Source: Nesterenkonia xinjiangensis
GTDB lineage: Bacteria; Actinomycetota; Actinomycetes; Actinomycetales; Micrococcaceae
Length of the DNA: 64,000 nt
Assembly (NCBI RefSeq): GCF_013410745.1
Contig: NZ_JACCFY010000001.1
Coordinates: 806,001-870,000, forward strand
Direction: 5' to 3'
Part shown: one piece after another, positions 1 to 7,735 of the stretch
Layout of the letters: each line of letters begins with the position of its first letter
Position numbering within the stretch: the first letter of the stretch is position 1
Translations under genes and position numbers: made by a program
The notes under the pieces: model-generated
What the model saw: the letters and a program-made list of their open reading frames with translations, nothing else
What the model was told of the DNA's origin: nothing
The model's database searches: none

Positions 1-41
1 TCCAGTGACAGCCCCGGCCCGTCAGACCTAGAGGAGCCACC

Positions 42-1043
42 ATGAAGAAGTCAGCGTCCGCGATGGCTGTGCTGGCGATCGTCGTACCCCTCGCAGCCTG
101 CGGCGGAGGGGACGACGAGACCACCACCATCACCCTCGCCAATGTGTGGGACATCGACCACCCGATGTCCCAGGCGGTGGACGAGGTGTTCACCGCCCAG
201 GTGGAGGAACGCTCGGGAGGCGCGCTCCAGGTCGACACCTTCCACGGGGGAACGCTGGGCAGCGAGGATGAGCTGTGGGACAGCGTCCGGAACGGCTCCA
301 TCGACGCGGCCATCATCGGCTCCGGGATGAACCAGGAGTATCCCACCATGCTGATCTCCGACTGGCCCTTCCTCTACCGGGATCTCGAGCACGCCCAGAC
401 CGTCTGGACGACGTCGGACGTGGCGACAGACCTCGCGGAGGACTTTCACGACCAGTTCTCCTCCACTCAGGTCCTGGCCTGGGGGCCGAACAGCGCCAGG
501 ACGTTCTCCTCGAACCGGCCGCTGGAGTCCGTCGAGGACTTCGCCGGTCAACGGATCCGCATGCCCGGGAACCCGATCCACCTCGAGATCGCCGAGCTCT
601 TCGGGGCCAACCCTCAGGTCATCCCCTTGGGGGACCTCTTTACGGCCTTGGAGACCGGCGTGGTCGACGGGCAGGACAACGGAATGGTCACTCTCATCGG
701 CGAGGCACTCTACGAGGTCCAGGACTACGTCTACGAGACGAACCACATCACCGCGGTGCTGCCCTTCGTCACGAACGACCATTTCCTGGAGGAGCTCTCG
801 CCCGATCACCGGGAGATCGTGAGGGAGGCCGCCGCCGACACGGCCGCGGCCGCGTGGCAGAACTATCTCGACGGCATCGAGCACGAGGTCGAGTTCCTGG
901 AGGAGAACGGCGTCACCGTCACCCAACCCACCGAGGAGGAACGGGAGCAGATGATCGACAGACTCGCACCTCTCTACGAGGACCTCTACGACGAGCACGA
1001 GTGGGCCGAGGACCTGGTCCACGAGATCGAGGCGGTGGAGTGA
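42..1043 (+). CDS. dctP: TRAP transporter substrate-binding lipoprotein, DctP family
   Basis: This is the extracytoplasmic solute receptor of a TRAP transporter; it captures a small organic acid outside the membrane and delivers it to the DctQM permease. The 333-residue length matches the family. The N-terminus is a lipoprotein signal peptide (basic MKK, a hydrophobic stretch, then a lipobox LAAC at about residues 17-20), so the mature protein should be lipid-anchored. The fold signature around residues 150-230 includes the RMPGNP segment, where DctP proteins carry the arginine that contacts the ligand carboxylate. A GAGGAG ribosome site sits just before the ATG. It is followed 4 bases later by dctQ and then dctM, giving the full three-gene set. 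The substrate (C4-dicarboxylate, sialic acid or another acid) cannot be read from the sequence. Confidence 0.93.
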   Translation: MKKSASAMAVLAIVVPLAACGGGDDETTTITLANVWDIDHPMSQAVDEVFTAQVEERSGGALQVDTFHGGTLGSEDELWDSVRNGSIDAAIIGSGMNQEYPTMLISDWPFLYRDLEHAQTVWTTSDVATDLAEDFHDQFSSTQVLAWGPNSARTFSSNRPLESVEDFAGQRIRMPGNPIHLEIAELFGANPQVIPLGDLFTALETGVVDGQDNGMVTLIGEALYEVQDYVYETNHITAVLPFVTNDHFLEELSPDHREIVREAAADTAAAAWQNYLDGIEHEVEFLEENGVTVTQPTEEEREQMIDRLAPLYEDLYDEHEWAEDLVHEIEAVE

Positions 1044-1047
1044 GCCC

Positions 1048-1596
1048 ATGACCTTCAGAGCCGCCACAGAACGCGCGATGAGCACCCTGTTCCGCGCGAT
1101 CGAGATCATGATGGTGATCTTCCTGATCTCGATGGTCCTCTTCGTCTTCCTGAACATGGCACTGCGGTATCTCTTCGACTCCGGACTGGTCTGGTCAGAA
1201 GAGATCGCCCGGCTGTGCTTCATCTATCTGGTCTATCTCGGTGCCGTGGGCGCCTTCAGGGAGAACCGGCATCTGGGCATGCACACCCTGTTGGAACGCG
1301 TGCCCCTCCCCGCGCAGAAGACCCTGTACACCATCGTGCAGCTGATCATCATCTGGGTCATGGTGCTCCTGGTCAGCGGCAGCTGGGACCTGGTGGTGCA
1401 GAGCATGGGCGATCGCTGGGTCGCGACTCAGTATCCCCGGCCGCTGATCTACGCCATCGGTCTCATCACAGGCCTGGCCATCTCGCTGATGGCGCTGATG
1501 AACATCCTCAGGCTGTTCGCCTTCAAACTGACGGTCGCTGAGCTTCTGGCCATCCCCGATGACGACACCGACCTGCTCCGGCAGGCGGCGAACTAG
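1048..1596 (+). CDS. dctQ: TRAP transporter small permease, DctQ family
   Basis: This 182-residue integral membrane protein is the small permease subunit of the TRAP system and bridges the receptor and the large permease. Four hydrophobic segments are visible, at about residues 17-38, 52-70, 90-112 and 132-152, as expected for DctQ. The acidic C-terminal tail (residues 160-180) is cytoplasmic in family members. The ATG at 1048 follows the dctP stop by 4 bases and uses the GGAG inside the end of dctP as ribosome site, which implies translational coupling. Sodium-motive uptake is the known mechanism of the family. Confidence 0.92.
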   Translation: MTFRAATERAMSTLFRAIEIMMVIFLISMVLFVFLNMALRYLFDSGLVWSEEIARLCFIYLVYLGAVGAFRENRHLGMHTLLERVPLPAQKTLYTIVQLIIIWVMVLLVSGSWDLVVQSMGDRWVATQYPRPLIYAIGLITGLAISLMALMNILRLFAFKLTVAELLAIPDDDTDLLRQAAN

Positions 1597-1609
1597 GACA
1601 AGGAGTTCC

Positions 1610-2905
1610 ATGCCTGCTCTGGCACAGATGTTCGGGTACCTCTTCGGTGCCATCGCCATCGGAGTCCCCATCGCCTTCGCCCTGCTCTTCTGCGCGATGG
1701 TCACCGGCATGCAGCTGGGCAGCGCCGCTGACTCCCAGGTCATGGCGGCCCAGCTCATGCGAGGCACCGACTCCATCGCCATGATGGCTCTGCCGTTCTT
1801 CATCCTGACCGGCGAGCTCATGAATCGCGGCGGACTCACCCACCGCATCATCGACCTCTGCAAGGCCACGGTCGGCCGGGTCCGTGGCGGGCTCGGCTAC
1901 GTCACGATCATCGCCTGTCTTCTGTTCGGAAGCCTGGTGGGTTCAGCCGTCGCCAGCACCGCGGCCCTCGGTGCCATCCTCATCCCCATGATGGCCAAAG
2001 CCGGATACGACCGGGCGAGGTCGACAGCCCTGACGGCGAGTGCGAACCTCGTCACCCCCGTCATGCCTCCCTCGGTCCCGCTCATCGTCTATGGCGCCAC
2101 CGCGGGGGTGTCGATCCAATCGCTGTTCCTCGGCGGTCTCGCCCCGGCGCTGTACCTGACGCTGACCATGTGCGCAGTGTGGTTCGTCATCTCCCGCACG
2201 AAGGAGAACGTGCAGGAGGCGCCGACGGAGCCGCCCACCTTCACCGAACTGTCCAAGCTAGCCCTCGGGGCGTTCTGGGCGCTCCTGCTTCCGGTGATCA
2301 TTCTCGTGGGGCTCCGCGGAGGCGTATTCACCGCCACCGAGGCCGGCGTCGTCGCCGTCGTCTACGCGACGATCGTGGGTGGGGTGATCTACCGCGAGCT
2401 CTCCATCCGGACCCTGTTCGAAGCCCTGCGCTCCACAGCCAAGATGTCCGCGGTCGTCATGTTTCTCGCCGCCGCCGCGCAGGTGCTCGCCTACTACATG
2501 ACGATCTCCGGCCTGCCCGACATCATCACGGACACCTTCAGCGGGCTGGCCGATAACCCGACGCTGCTGGTCATCAGCCTGATGCTGTTCGTCATCCTCA
2601 TCGGCACCGTCCTGGACGTCATTCCGACGATCCTCATCGTCACCCCGATCGTGGTGCCGCTGCTGGAGGCCGCCGACGTCGATCTGGTCTACTTCGGCAT
2701 CATCTTCACCCTCGCCAACGTCATCGGGCTCATCACTCCACCGGTGGGGCCCTCGCTCAATGTCGCCTGCGCGGTGGGGAAGGTGAAGATCGACCACGTG
2801 ATCAGACCGGTGCTGCCCTATCTGCTGGCCCAGACCTCGCTGGTGCTCCTCATGGGGCTCTTCCCCGAGATGATCATGGTCCCGCTGGAGTGGTTGAGCC
2901 CGTAG
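1610..2905 (+). CDS. dctM: TRAP transporter large permease, DctM family
   Basis: The large membrane subunit forms the translocation channel of the TRAP transporter. The 431-residue protein has about twelve hydrophobic segments, matching DctM, with the family-like GSAVASTAALGAI and LITPPVGPSLNVAC regions. The frame is open upstream to 1559, but the ATG at 1610 is preferred: it has an AAGGAG ribosome site 5 bases upstream, and it removes an arginine-rich stretch that overlaps the end of dctQ. It ends the dctPQM operon and converges on the PH-domain gene pair. Confidence 0.93.
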   Translation: MPALAQMFGYLFGAIAIGVPIAFALLFCAMVTGMQLGSAADSQVMAAQLMRGTDSIAMMALPFFILTGELMNRGGLTHRIIDLCKATVGRVRGGLGYVTIIACLLFGSLVGSAVASTAALGAILIPMMAKAGYDRARSTALTASANLVTPVMPPSVPLIVYGATAGVSIQSLFLGGLAPALYLTLTMCAVWFVISRTKENVQEAPTEPPTFTELSKLALGAFWALLLPVIILVGLRGGVFTATEAGVVAVVYATIVGGVIYRELSIRTLFEALRSTAKMSAVVMFLAAAAQVLAYYMTISGLPDIITDTFSGLADNPTLLVISLMLFVILIGTVLDVIPTILIVTPIVVPLLEAADVDLVYFGIIFTLANVIGLITPPVGPSLNVACAVGKVKIDHVIRPVLPYLLAQTSLVLLMGLFPEMIMVPLEWLSP

Positions 2906-2987
2906 CAAGACCGCCGCCGGCGCCGCCCGCGCCGATCTCATCACGCGTGAGAACGACCCGCCCCTCCCCCAAGGCCTGACCAGCAGG

Positions 2988-4619
2988 CTAGCGGTCTGGC
3001 ACGAGAAAGGGGTCGAGGAGCCCCGGGGCCGCCTGCACTGCGAACTCCAGGCTCTGCCGCCGTTCGATGTCCGGGGTGTCGTAGCCGCCCTGTCCCGCCG
3101 CGGTCATCGTGGAGACCGTGCGCAGATTCAGCCGCCGCTGAAGCAGTGATTCCCGGATCACTATGGTGCTCACCGATGAGCGCTGGAGGACGGTGGTCGC
3201 TCGGCTCAGCAGTCCTGAGCGAGTGATGACATAGCGGTCTGTGATCGTGTGACCCAGTGCTCGATAGGCGAGGACCGCCGCCAGCAGGCTCGCCGGACCG
3301 AAGGCCGCCGTCGCCCAGATCACCTCGTAGGGGAGCACGTCGCTGACCGCGAGCCAGGTCAGCAGCGCACCGAGGCCGACGGTGAGCCCGCCAGCCCACC
3401 ACAGTCGACGTCGCAGCGCTCTCCAGGGATGGGGCCTCAGGTGCGCGTGGAAGGGGTTCTCCGGGTCGCCGAGCACCTGTCCAGCGACTTCTCTGGTGCG
3501 GGAGATCGGGCCGCGGGGCAGGATCGCCGCGGGTTCTGACATCGACCACACATCGAGCCCGGTGGTGAGCACGCTGGTGTCGCTCACGCCCATCCAGCGC
3601 CACAGCACCGGTTCCGAGATCTGGGCTCCCCGAATCCGATTCTCATCACGGTTGACCTCCCGAGTGGTGAACAGGCCTCTTCGGGTCCGCAGCATGGTGC
3701 CGTCTCTGCTGCGGATCCGAGCCAGTTCGAAGTTCCAGTTCTCGGCGAAGTAGTTGATGCCAAGACCAACGGCCCCGAGTGCTCCGACGACGACCACCGC
3801 GATGAGCGTTGTGCCGACCCAGCCGATCGAGTCCCAGTCGAGCAGCCCGACGACGAAGCCGTAGAGGTCCACACCGACAGTGCTCAGCAGCCAGAGGGCA
3901 CCCCAGCCCAGCCCCAGAGCCAGGACGTAGGCCCAGATGGTGAACATGTTGTAGATGCACCAGCTCGGTTCGAACCGAGCGAAGATTCTCAGCGGCTCAT
4001 CTGCTTCGGGAGCAGCTGCCGGGCTCTCATGACCGGCCCCGTCCTGCGCCGTCGTCCGGCGGTGCTGTGAGGAGAGTTCCGAGTCCACCGACGCCTCGAG
4101 GACTTCTGCGGGTCCTTCAACCGCGCTGAGCAGGCTGTGCTGAAGCCTTCGAGCATCCTCAGCGCTGAGGGCGTCCAAAGACAGCGCGGACTCCCCCGCC
4201 GAGGCTTGCTGGCCGGCCCCGATGTTGACCACCCGCATCCTCGCCAGCCGGTGACGCAGCTTCGCTTCGACATCCACGCTGCGGATGCGGTCTCGTTGGA
4301 TCGAGCGATGCCGCCGCAGGAAGACTCCGGTCTTGAGCTCGACGTAGGTCGGCGTCACCCGAAAGCGTGTGAAGACCCACCGCAGCCCATCGGCGACGGC
4401 ACCCAGGACCCCGAACGCTGCCAGAGCTATCAGCGGCCAGATCTGCCCGGCGGAGACATCGATCCCGAAGCCCCAGATCGCCACCATCGGCGGCACGATC
4501 GACACGATGCTGATGACCAGGTCGACCCAGATGATGCGGACACTGAGCCGATGCCAGGTCGTCGCGGGAGCATCGCGGGAGGCCTGGACTTCAGCTGGGT
4601 GAGGCGGCGACAGGCTCAT
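2988..4619 (-). CDS. Membrane PH-domain protein, YdbT-like (multiple bPH_2 domains)
   Basis: This 543-residue protein belongs to the bacterial PH-domain (bPH_2, formerly DUF304) family that includes Bacillus YdbT. It alternates hydrophobic pairs with PH-like beta domains: membrane segments at about 30-75, a first PH domain at 80-165 (THVELKTG-like entry, here YVELKTGVFLRR), a second membrane block at 225-290, a second PH domain at 297-370, membrane block 403-455 and a third PH domain at 455-530 (DRYVITRSGLLSR). The start overlaps the end of the upstream YdbS-like gene by four bases, so the two are co-translated. In Bacillus the pair has been linked to resistance to membrane-active peptides; that role here is inference. 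Confidence 0.85.
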   Translation of the reverse strand: MSLSPPHPAEVQASRDAPATTWHRLSVRIIWVDLVISIVSIVPPMVAIWGFGIDVSAGQIWPLIALAAFGVLGAVADGLRWVFTRFRVTPTYVELKTGVFLRRHRSIQRDRIRSVDVEAKLRHRLARMRVVNIGAGQQASAGESALSLDALSAEDARRLQHSLLSAVEGPAEVLEASVDSELSSQHRRTTAQDGAGHESPAAAPEADEPLRIFARFEPSWCIYNMFTIWAYVLALGLGWGALWLLSTVGVDLYGFVVGLLDWDSIGWVGTTLIAVVVVGALGAVGLGINYFAENWNFELARIRSRDGTMLRTRRGLFTTREVNRDENRIRGAQISEPVLWRWMGVSDTSVLTTGLDVWSMSEPAAILPRGPISRTREVAGQVLGDPENPFHAHLRPHPWRALRRRLWWAGGLTVGLGALLTWLAVSDVLPYEVIWATAAFGPASLLAAVLAYRALGHTITDRYVITRSGLLSRATTVLQRSSVSTIVIRESLLQRRLNLRTVSTMTAAGQGGYDTPDIERRQSLEFAVQAAPGLLDPFLVPDR

Positions 4620-5188
4620 GTGCCGTCCCCGGGGATCTGCTGAGTCGCCTCGGTCAGCTCTTCGGCCAGACGGGCTGCTGTCCTCTGATCAAGGCCACCG
4701 ATGTCTATGGCCCCGTAGGACGAGGCTGTGGTGACTCGCAGCGTGGACAGTCCCAACAGCTGCTCGAGAGGTCCGCGCAGAGCGTCCACGGTCTGCACGC
4801 GGGCCAGCGGCGCTGCTCGCCATTCCCTCACCAGCCAGCCGCTTCGAGCATAGACCGCATCCTGGGTGGTCTCCCAACGGTGGACCCGGTACCGCCAGAA
4901 TGGCTCCACTGCCACTCCGACGATGAGCAGGAGAGCTGCAGCCAGGACCACCAGGATCAGCCAGGGACGGGCGGCATCCCACCACACGTAGGCCACGATG
5001 GCGGCGGCGAGGATCGGCACGGCCAGCACCAGAGACTGCAGCATCCACCACCCGATGGCGCGCTTCTCCAGCTGATTCTCCGGCGGGCGCAGGGACAACG
5101 CGGTGGGGCCGACCACTGATCCCTCCCCAGAGGGTGGGTCGTCGATCGTCGAAGTCCGGGGAGCCCCGTCACGGGCGCAACTGTTCAC
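4616..5188 (-). CDS. Membrane PH-domain protein, YdbS-like
   Basis: The first gene of the PH-domain pair encodes up to 190 residues with two membrane segments (about 48-70 and 75-95), then a single bPH_2 domain running to the end; WLVREWRAAPLARVQTVDALRGP is interrupted as expected for the domain's early strands (RVQTVD is the typical YdbS core). The start is uncertain. The GTG at 5188 directly abuts its only candidate ribosome site, whereas a GTG at 5116 has GGGGAGGG four bases upstream and would give a 166-residue protein starting closer to the first membrane segment. The downstream YdbT-like gene overlaps its stop. Confidence 0.83.
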   Translation of the reverse strand: MNSCARDGAPRTSTIDDPPSGEGSVVGPTALSLRPPENQLEKRAIGWWMLQSLVLAVPILAAAIVAYVWWDAARPWLILVVLAAALLLIVGVAVEPFWRYRVHRWETTQDAVYARSGWLVREWRAAPLARVQTVDALRGPLEQLLGLSTLRVTTASSYGAIDIGGLDQRTAARLAEELTEATQQIPGDGT

Positions 5189-5731
5189 TCCTTCACCCTA
5201 GGACGCGCCTCTGCTCGGGCGCCCCTGCTGATGGTCATGACTTCGGTGCGCCCGCCCGAGCGGGTGTCTCAATGAGAATTCTCTATCTGCCGACCGCCTC
5301 CTGGCGACGAGGCGGAGGCGATGTCGACCTGTGGGGCCGGAAGACGTGGGGATGGGGCTGACTCCGCTCCGCTGAATGAAGGCCGGCACACCCCCGCCGT
5401 CGCCGGTCTCCGGGAGGATCGGAGACTCTTGGCAGGCACAGACGGATCGCGCCATGCCGCCGCCTGCGTTCATCTGGCCGACGAATCGCACCTCGTGCAT
5501 CACCCAGGACGTCGATCCCCATTGGGCCGGTATCGCGGGCGGACAGAGGGCCATCGACTCGCTACTGACCGAACCACGTCTCGACGCTGTTCAGGTCGAG
5601 GCGAATCAAGAGATGCCCTTCTACCACTAGCGGCGCCCAGAATGGCAGTCAGCAGCTCTATACAGTAGGAGCGGAGACGTTGTGATCGGCGAGTCCGAGG
5701 TTCACCAAATCCGACGGCAGGAGGAGCCTGA
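5189..5731. other. 543-base intergenic stretch with a possible gene remnant
   Basis: Upstream of the PH-domain operon there is no convincing full gene. The only coding-like signal is a plus-strand frame ending at 5630 (see the remnant entry). Base composition is less GC-skewed at third codon positions than in the flanking operons, which suggests that the accessory island begins here. No tRNA or clear attachment site was seen. Confidence 0.5.
5376..5630 (+). pseudogene. Possible gene remnant or small hypothetical ORF
   Basis: An 84-codon frame runs here. Its first half (proline-rich, rare codons) does not look coding, but the last 40 codons (DPHWAGIAGGQRAIDSLLTE and onward, ending in MPFYH) have balanced amino-acid composition and about 70 percent G or C in third positions. 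It may be the C-terminal remnant of a gene whose 5' end was lost. No family is recognised and there is no good ribosome site at 5376. Confidence 0.2.
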
Positions 5732-5989
5732 ATGAAGCAGTTCACACTGAACCATCACGGCCTGAACTTAGTGGTGGAGGTCGACCAGGGAGCACTGTTC
5801 TGGTACCGAGTACGGCTCATCATAGACAACGATGTCGCCGACGAACGCAACCTCTTCTGGGGAACCACACGGCTCCGGGCGAACCACGCTCAACCTGTGA
5901 CTGTAGATGTGACGGCAGGTTTTTTCGGAGCCAGGAGAGTCGTTCTCCGCGACGGCACCCAGTCAGTCGCCTTCACCAAGGACCGGTGA
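5732..5989 (+). CDS. Small hypothetical protein, beta-rich, 85 residues
   Basis: This short protein has a strong GGAGGAG ribosome site 6 bases before its ATG, so it is likely translated. The pattern is alternating hydrophobic and polar residues typical of a small beta-sheet domain (LVVEVDQGALFWYRVRLIID, then VTVDVTAGFFGARRVVLRDG). There is no signal peptide or membrane helix. It resembles, from memory only, the N-terminal beta domain of actinobacterial membrane proteins in which a transmembrane helix follows; here the protein stops before any helix, so it may be a stand-alone or truncated version. It sits alone in the accessory island, upstream of a large stem-loop at 6061. Confidence 0.6.
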   Translation: MKQFTLNHHGLNLVVEVDQGALFWYRVRLIIDNDVADERNLFWGTTRLRANHAQPVTVDVTAGFFGARRVVLRDGTQSVAFTKDR

Positions 5990-6060
5990 GACGACCGCCC
6001 CACGTCTATGAGGTCGGTGCGGCCTGATCAAAACCGGCCGATAGTCACCACCAGAGGAGC

Positions 6061-6120
6061 GGAGCCCCTGCGACGGACCAGCGTGAGGGGACGCTTTTGG
6101 CGGTCAGCCGCAGGGGCTCC
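6061..6120. repeat. Nested stem-loop: 12-bp perfect inverted repeat enclosing a second hairpin
   Basis: GGAGCCCCTGCG at 6061-6072 is perfectly inverted as CGCAGGGGCTCC at 6109-6120. Inside the 36-base loop, AGCGT (6080-6084) pairs with ACGCT (6091-6095), which is followed by a short T run. It lies 71 bases after the small gene at 5732, so it could be its terminator. The nested structure and distance also allow a small structured RNA or the end of an older mobile element. Confidence 0.6.
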
Positions 6121-6286
6121 TGTATCACTCGCACCTTGATGAGGTAGTAATCACGCTATCGGTGGCCACTGGCAGGAAGCCGCACGTGGGCTCTGAGTTC
6201 ACTGAAGACTCAGTGGTTCCGGCTCCCAGAACCAACGCTGTCGGTATGCGGCCGCGTTCAGGAACTCCCGGATGGAAGAGGGTGGG

Positions 6287-6310
6287 TGAAGCGCCCTGGC
6301 TTTCGTTCCG
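6287..6310 (+). repeat. Left terminal inverted repeat of the IS3 element
   Basis: The 24-base left end starts TGAAGCGCCCTGG; 23 of 24 positions match the complement of the right end at 7536-7559. The single difference is at position 14 (C versus G). Confidence 0.92.
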
Positions 6311-6337
6311 ACCTACTTCCTCAAGGAGGGTCGGATC

Positions 6338-6658
6338 ATGCCCCTGAAGTACTCCCCTGAGTTCAAGGCCCGTGCGCTGCAGCTTATCGAAGTGAGGATC
6401 CAAGCCGAGCAGTGCTCAGGCTGGGTCGCCTGCACCGCGGTAGGTGAAGCCCTCGGCGGTATCTCACCCCACACCCTGCGCAACTGGTGGAAGCAGAACC
6501 GCATCGATCAGGGCCTGGCCCCCGGAGTGAGTAGCGAGGGCTCAGAAGAGATGCGCCGGTTGCGCAGAGAGAACCTCGAACTACGCCGAGCCAACGAGAT
6601 CCGGCGGAAGGCCTCGGCCTTTTTCGCAGCGGAACTCGACCGCCCCACGACGAAATGA
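6338..6658 (+). CDS. IS3-family transposase OrfA (HTH protein)
   Basis: This 106-residue protein is the DNA-binding half of an IS3 transposase. It has the typical start KYSPEFKARALQL, a helix-turn-helix in residues 15-55 (ALGGISPHTLRNWWKQ), and the leucine-zipper tail RRLRRENLELRRANEIRRKA that ends in ELDRPT, as in complete OrfA proteins. An AAGGAGGG ribosome site lies upstream of the ATG. The stop overlaps the natural orfB start as ATGA. OrfA looks intact. Confidence 0.9.
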   Translation: MPLKYSPEFKARALQLIEVRIQAEQCSGWVACTAVGEALGGISPHTLRNWWKQNRIDQGLAPGVSSEGSEEMRRLRRENLELRRANEIRRKASAFFAAELDRPTTK

Positions 6659-7532
6659 TCCGGTTCATCGACGAACACCGCGATCGCTCCTTAGGTCAAG
6701 GCGATCTGCCGCACCCTGCGTGCTACAGAGCATGGGTTCATCACCTCCCGCGGCTACCGCTCCGCGAAGGTCCGCCCACCCTCGGACCGGGATCAACGCG
6801 CAGAACTACTCCGTTTACGGGATGAGGAAGATGCACCGCGCCATGGGCCATGCTGGCTGGGACGTGGGACACGACCAGGTCGCCCGCCTGATGAAACGTG
6901 CCGACCTTCGCGGCATACGCCGCGGCCGGAAGCCAGTCACGACGAAGCCGGCGACTGAGCCGGATCATCGTCCTGACCTGGTGGAGCGCCAGTTCGTCGC
7001 TGAGCGTGCTGATCAGGTGTGGGTCGCTGACATCACCTACGTGAGGACACTGGCGGGGTTCTGCTACGCCGCGTTCATCACGGATGTCTACTCCCGGAAG
7101 ATCGTGGGGTGGGCGATCTCTGCGAGCCTGCACGCCACCGGGTTGCCGCTGCTCGCGCTGGAGCATGCTCGGCTGAGCACAGGTGCCACCCGGGACCGGC
7201 AGGGCCTGATCCACCACTCGGATCGAGGCAGTCAGTACGTGAGCCTGGCCTACTCGGATGCCCTGATCACCGCCGGTGTCAAGGCTTCTGTCGGGACCGT
7301 GGGCGATAGTTTCGACAACGCTCTGGCTGAGGCGGTCAACGGGCTCTACAAGGCCGAGCTCATCCACTCGAATCGCCTCTGGGAGTCCACCGAGGCCGTG
7401 GAGCTGGCCACCATGGGGTGGGTGCATTGGTGGAATACCCTGCGCCTGCACGAGGCTCTGGGCTACTCCACCCCGACCGAGGTCGCAGCCACGGACACTC
7501 ACGACCATGACGTAGCGCCCGTTGCGTCCTGA
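6655..7532 (+). pseudogene. IS3-family transposase OrfB (integrase), 5' end frame-disrupted
   Basis: OrfB should begin at the ATG at 6655 (MIRFIDEHRDR). The frame breaks near 6695: the expected AICRTLRATEHGF text continues in another frame. It shifts again near 6790, where compared with typical family members about 40 bases after the RPPS motif are missing before NAQNYSVYG. From there the frame is open to 7532. The catalytic core is intact: Asp codons at 7029 (WVADITY) and 7221 (HHSDRGSQ), and Glu at 7329 (ALAEAVNG), with 35 residues between the last two, the classic DD(35)E spacing. An ATG at 6720 opens a 270-codon frame, but it lacks the true N-terminus, so activity is doubtful. Confidence 0.85.
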
Positions 7533-7535
7533 CCC

Positions 7536-7559
7536 CGGAACGAAACCCAGGGCGCTTCA
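7536..7559 (-). repeat. Right terminal inverted repeat of the IS3 element
   Basis: Complement of the left end with one mismatch; it ends GGCGCTTCA at 7559, four bases after the start of the repeat following the orfB stop. Confidence 0.92.
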
Positions 7560-7735
7560 AGTCGCCATGGAACACGTCCCACAACCAAGGAACTGGGACG
7601 GTCACAGCTGAATATAACGGACTCGCTCTCAAGCCATGAAAAGCCCAAACCACCCCTGGCAAGCCCGGTTGGCGTCATCGCTTTGGAGGGGTAGATCGAG
7701 GGCGTAGGTGTTAATGCGTGTGAGACGATCGGGCG

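Larger units (their letters stand above)
6287..7559 (+). mobile_element. IS3-family insertion sequence, degenerate (1273 bp)
   Basis: The element is bounded by 24-base terminal inverted repeats with one mismatch: the left end begins TGAAGCGCCCTGG and ends TTTCGTTCCG, and the right end is its complement. The ends have the TG...CA form of IS3 elements. Inside are orfA (HTH protein) and orfB (DDE integrase). Frame breaks at the start of orfB suggest that it is dead. The bases just outside the ends (GGG on the left, AGT on the right) do not match, so the usual 3-4 bp target duplication is missing; this points to a post-insertion rearrangement or deletion. Confidence 0.9.

Noticed and set aside
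6720-7532. Functional OrfB starting at the ATG at 6720
   Set aside because: The first 25 residues are an out-of-frame reading of conserved OrfB text, so this start is an artefact of the frame shifts.
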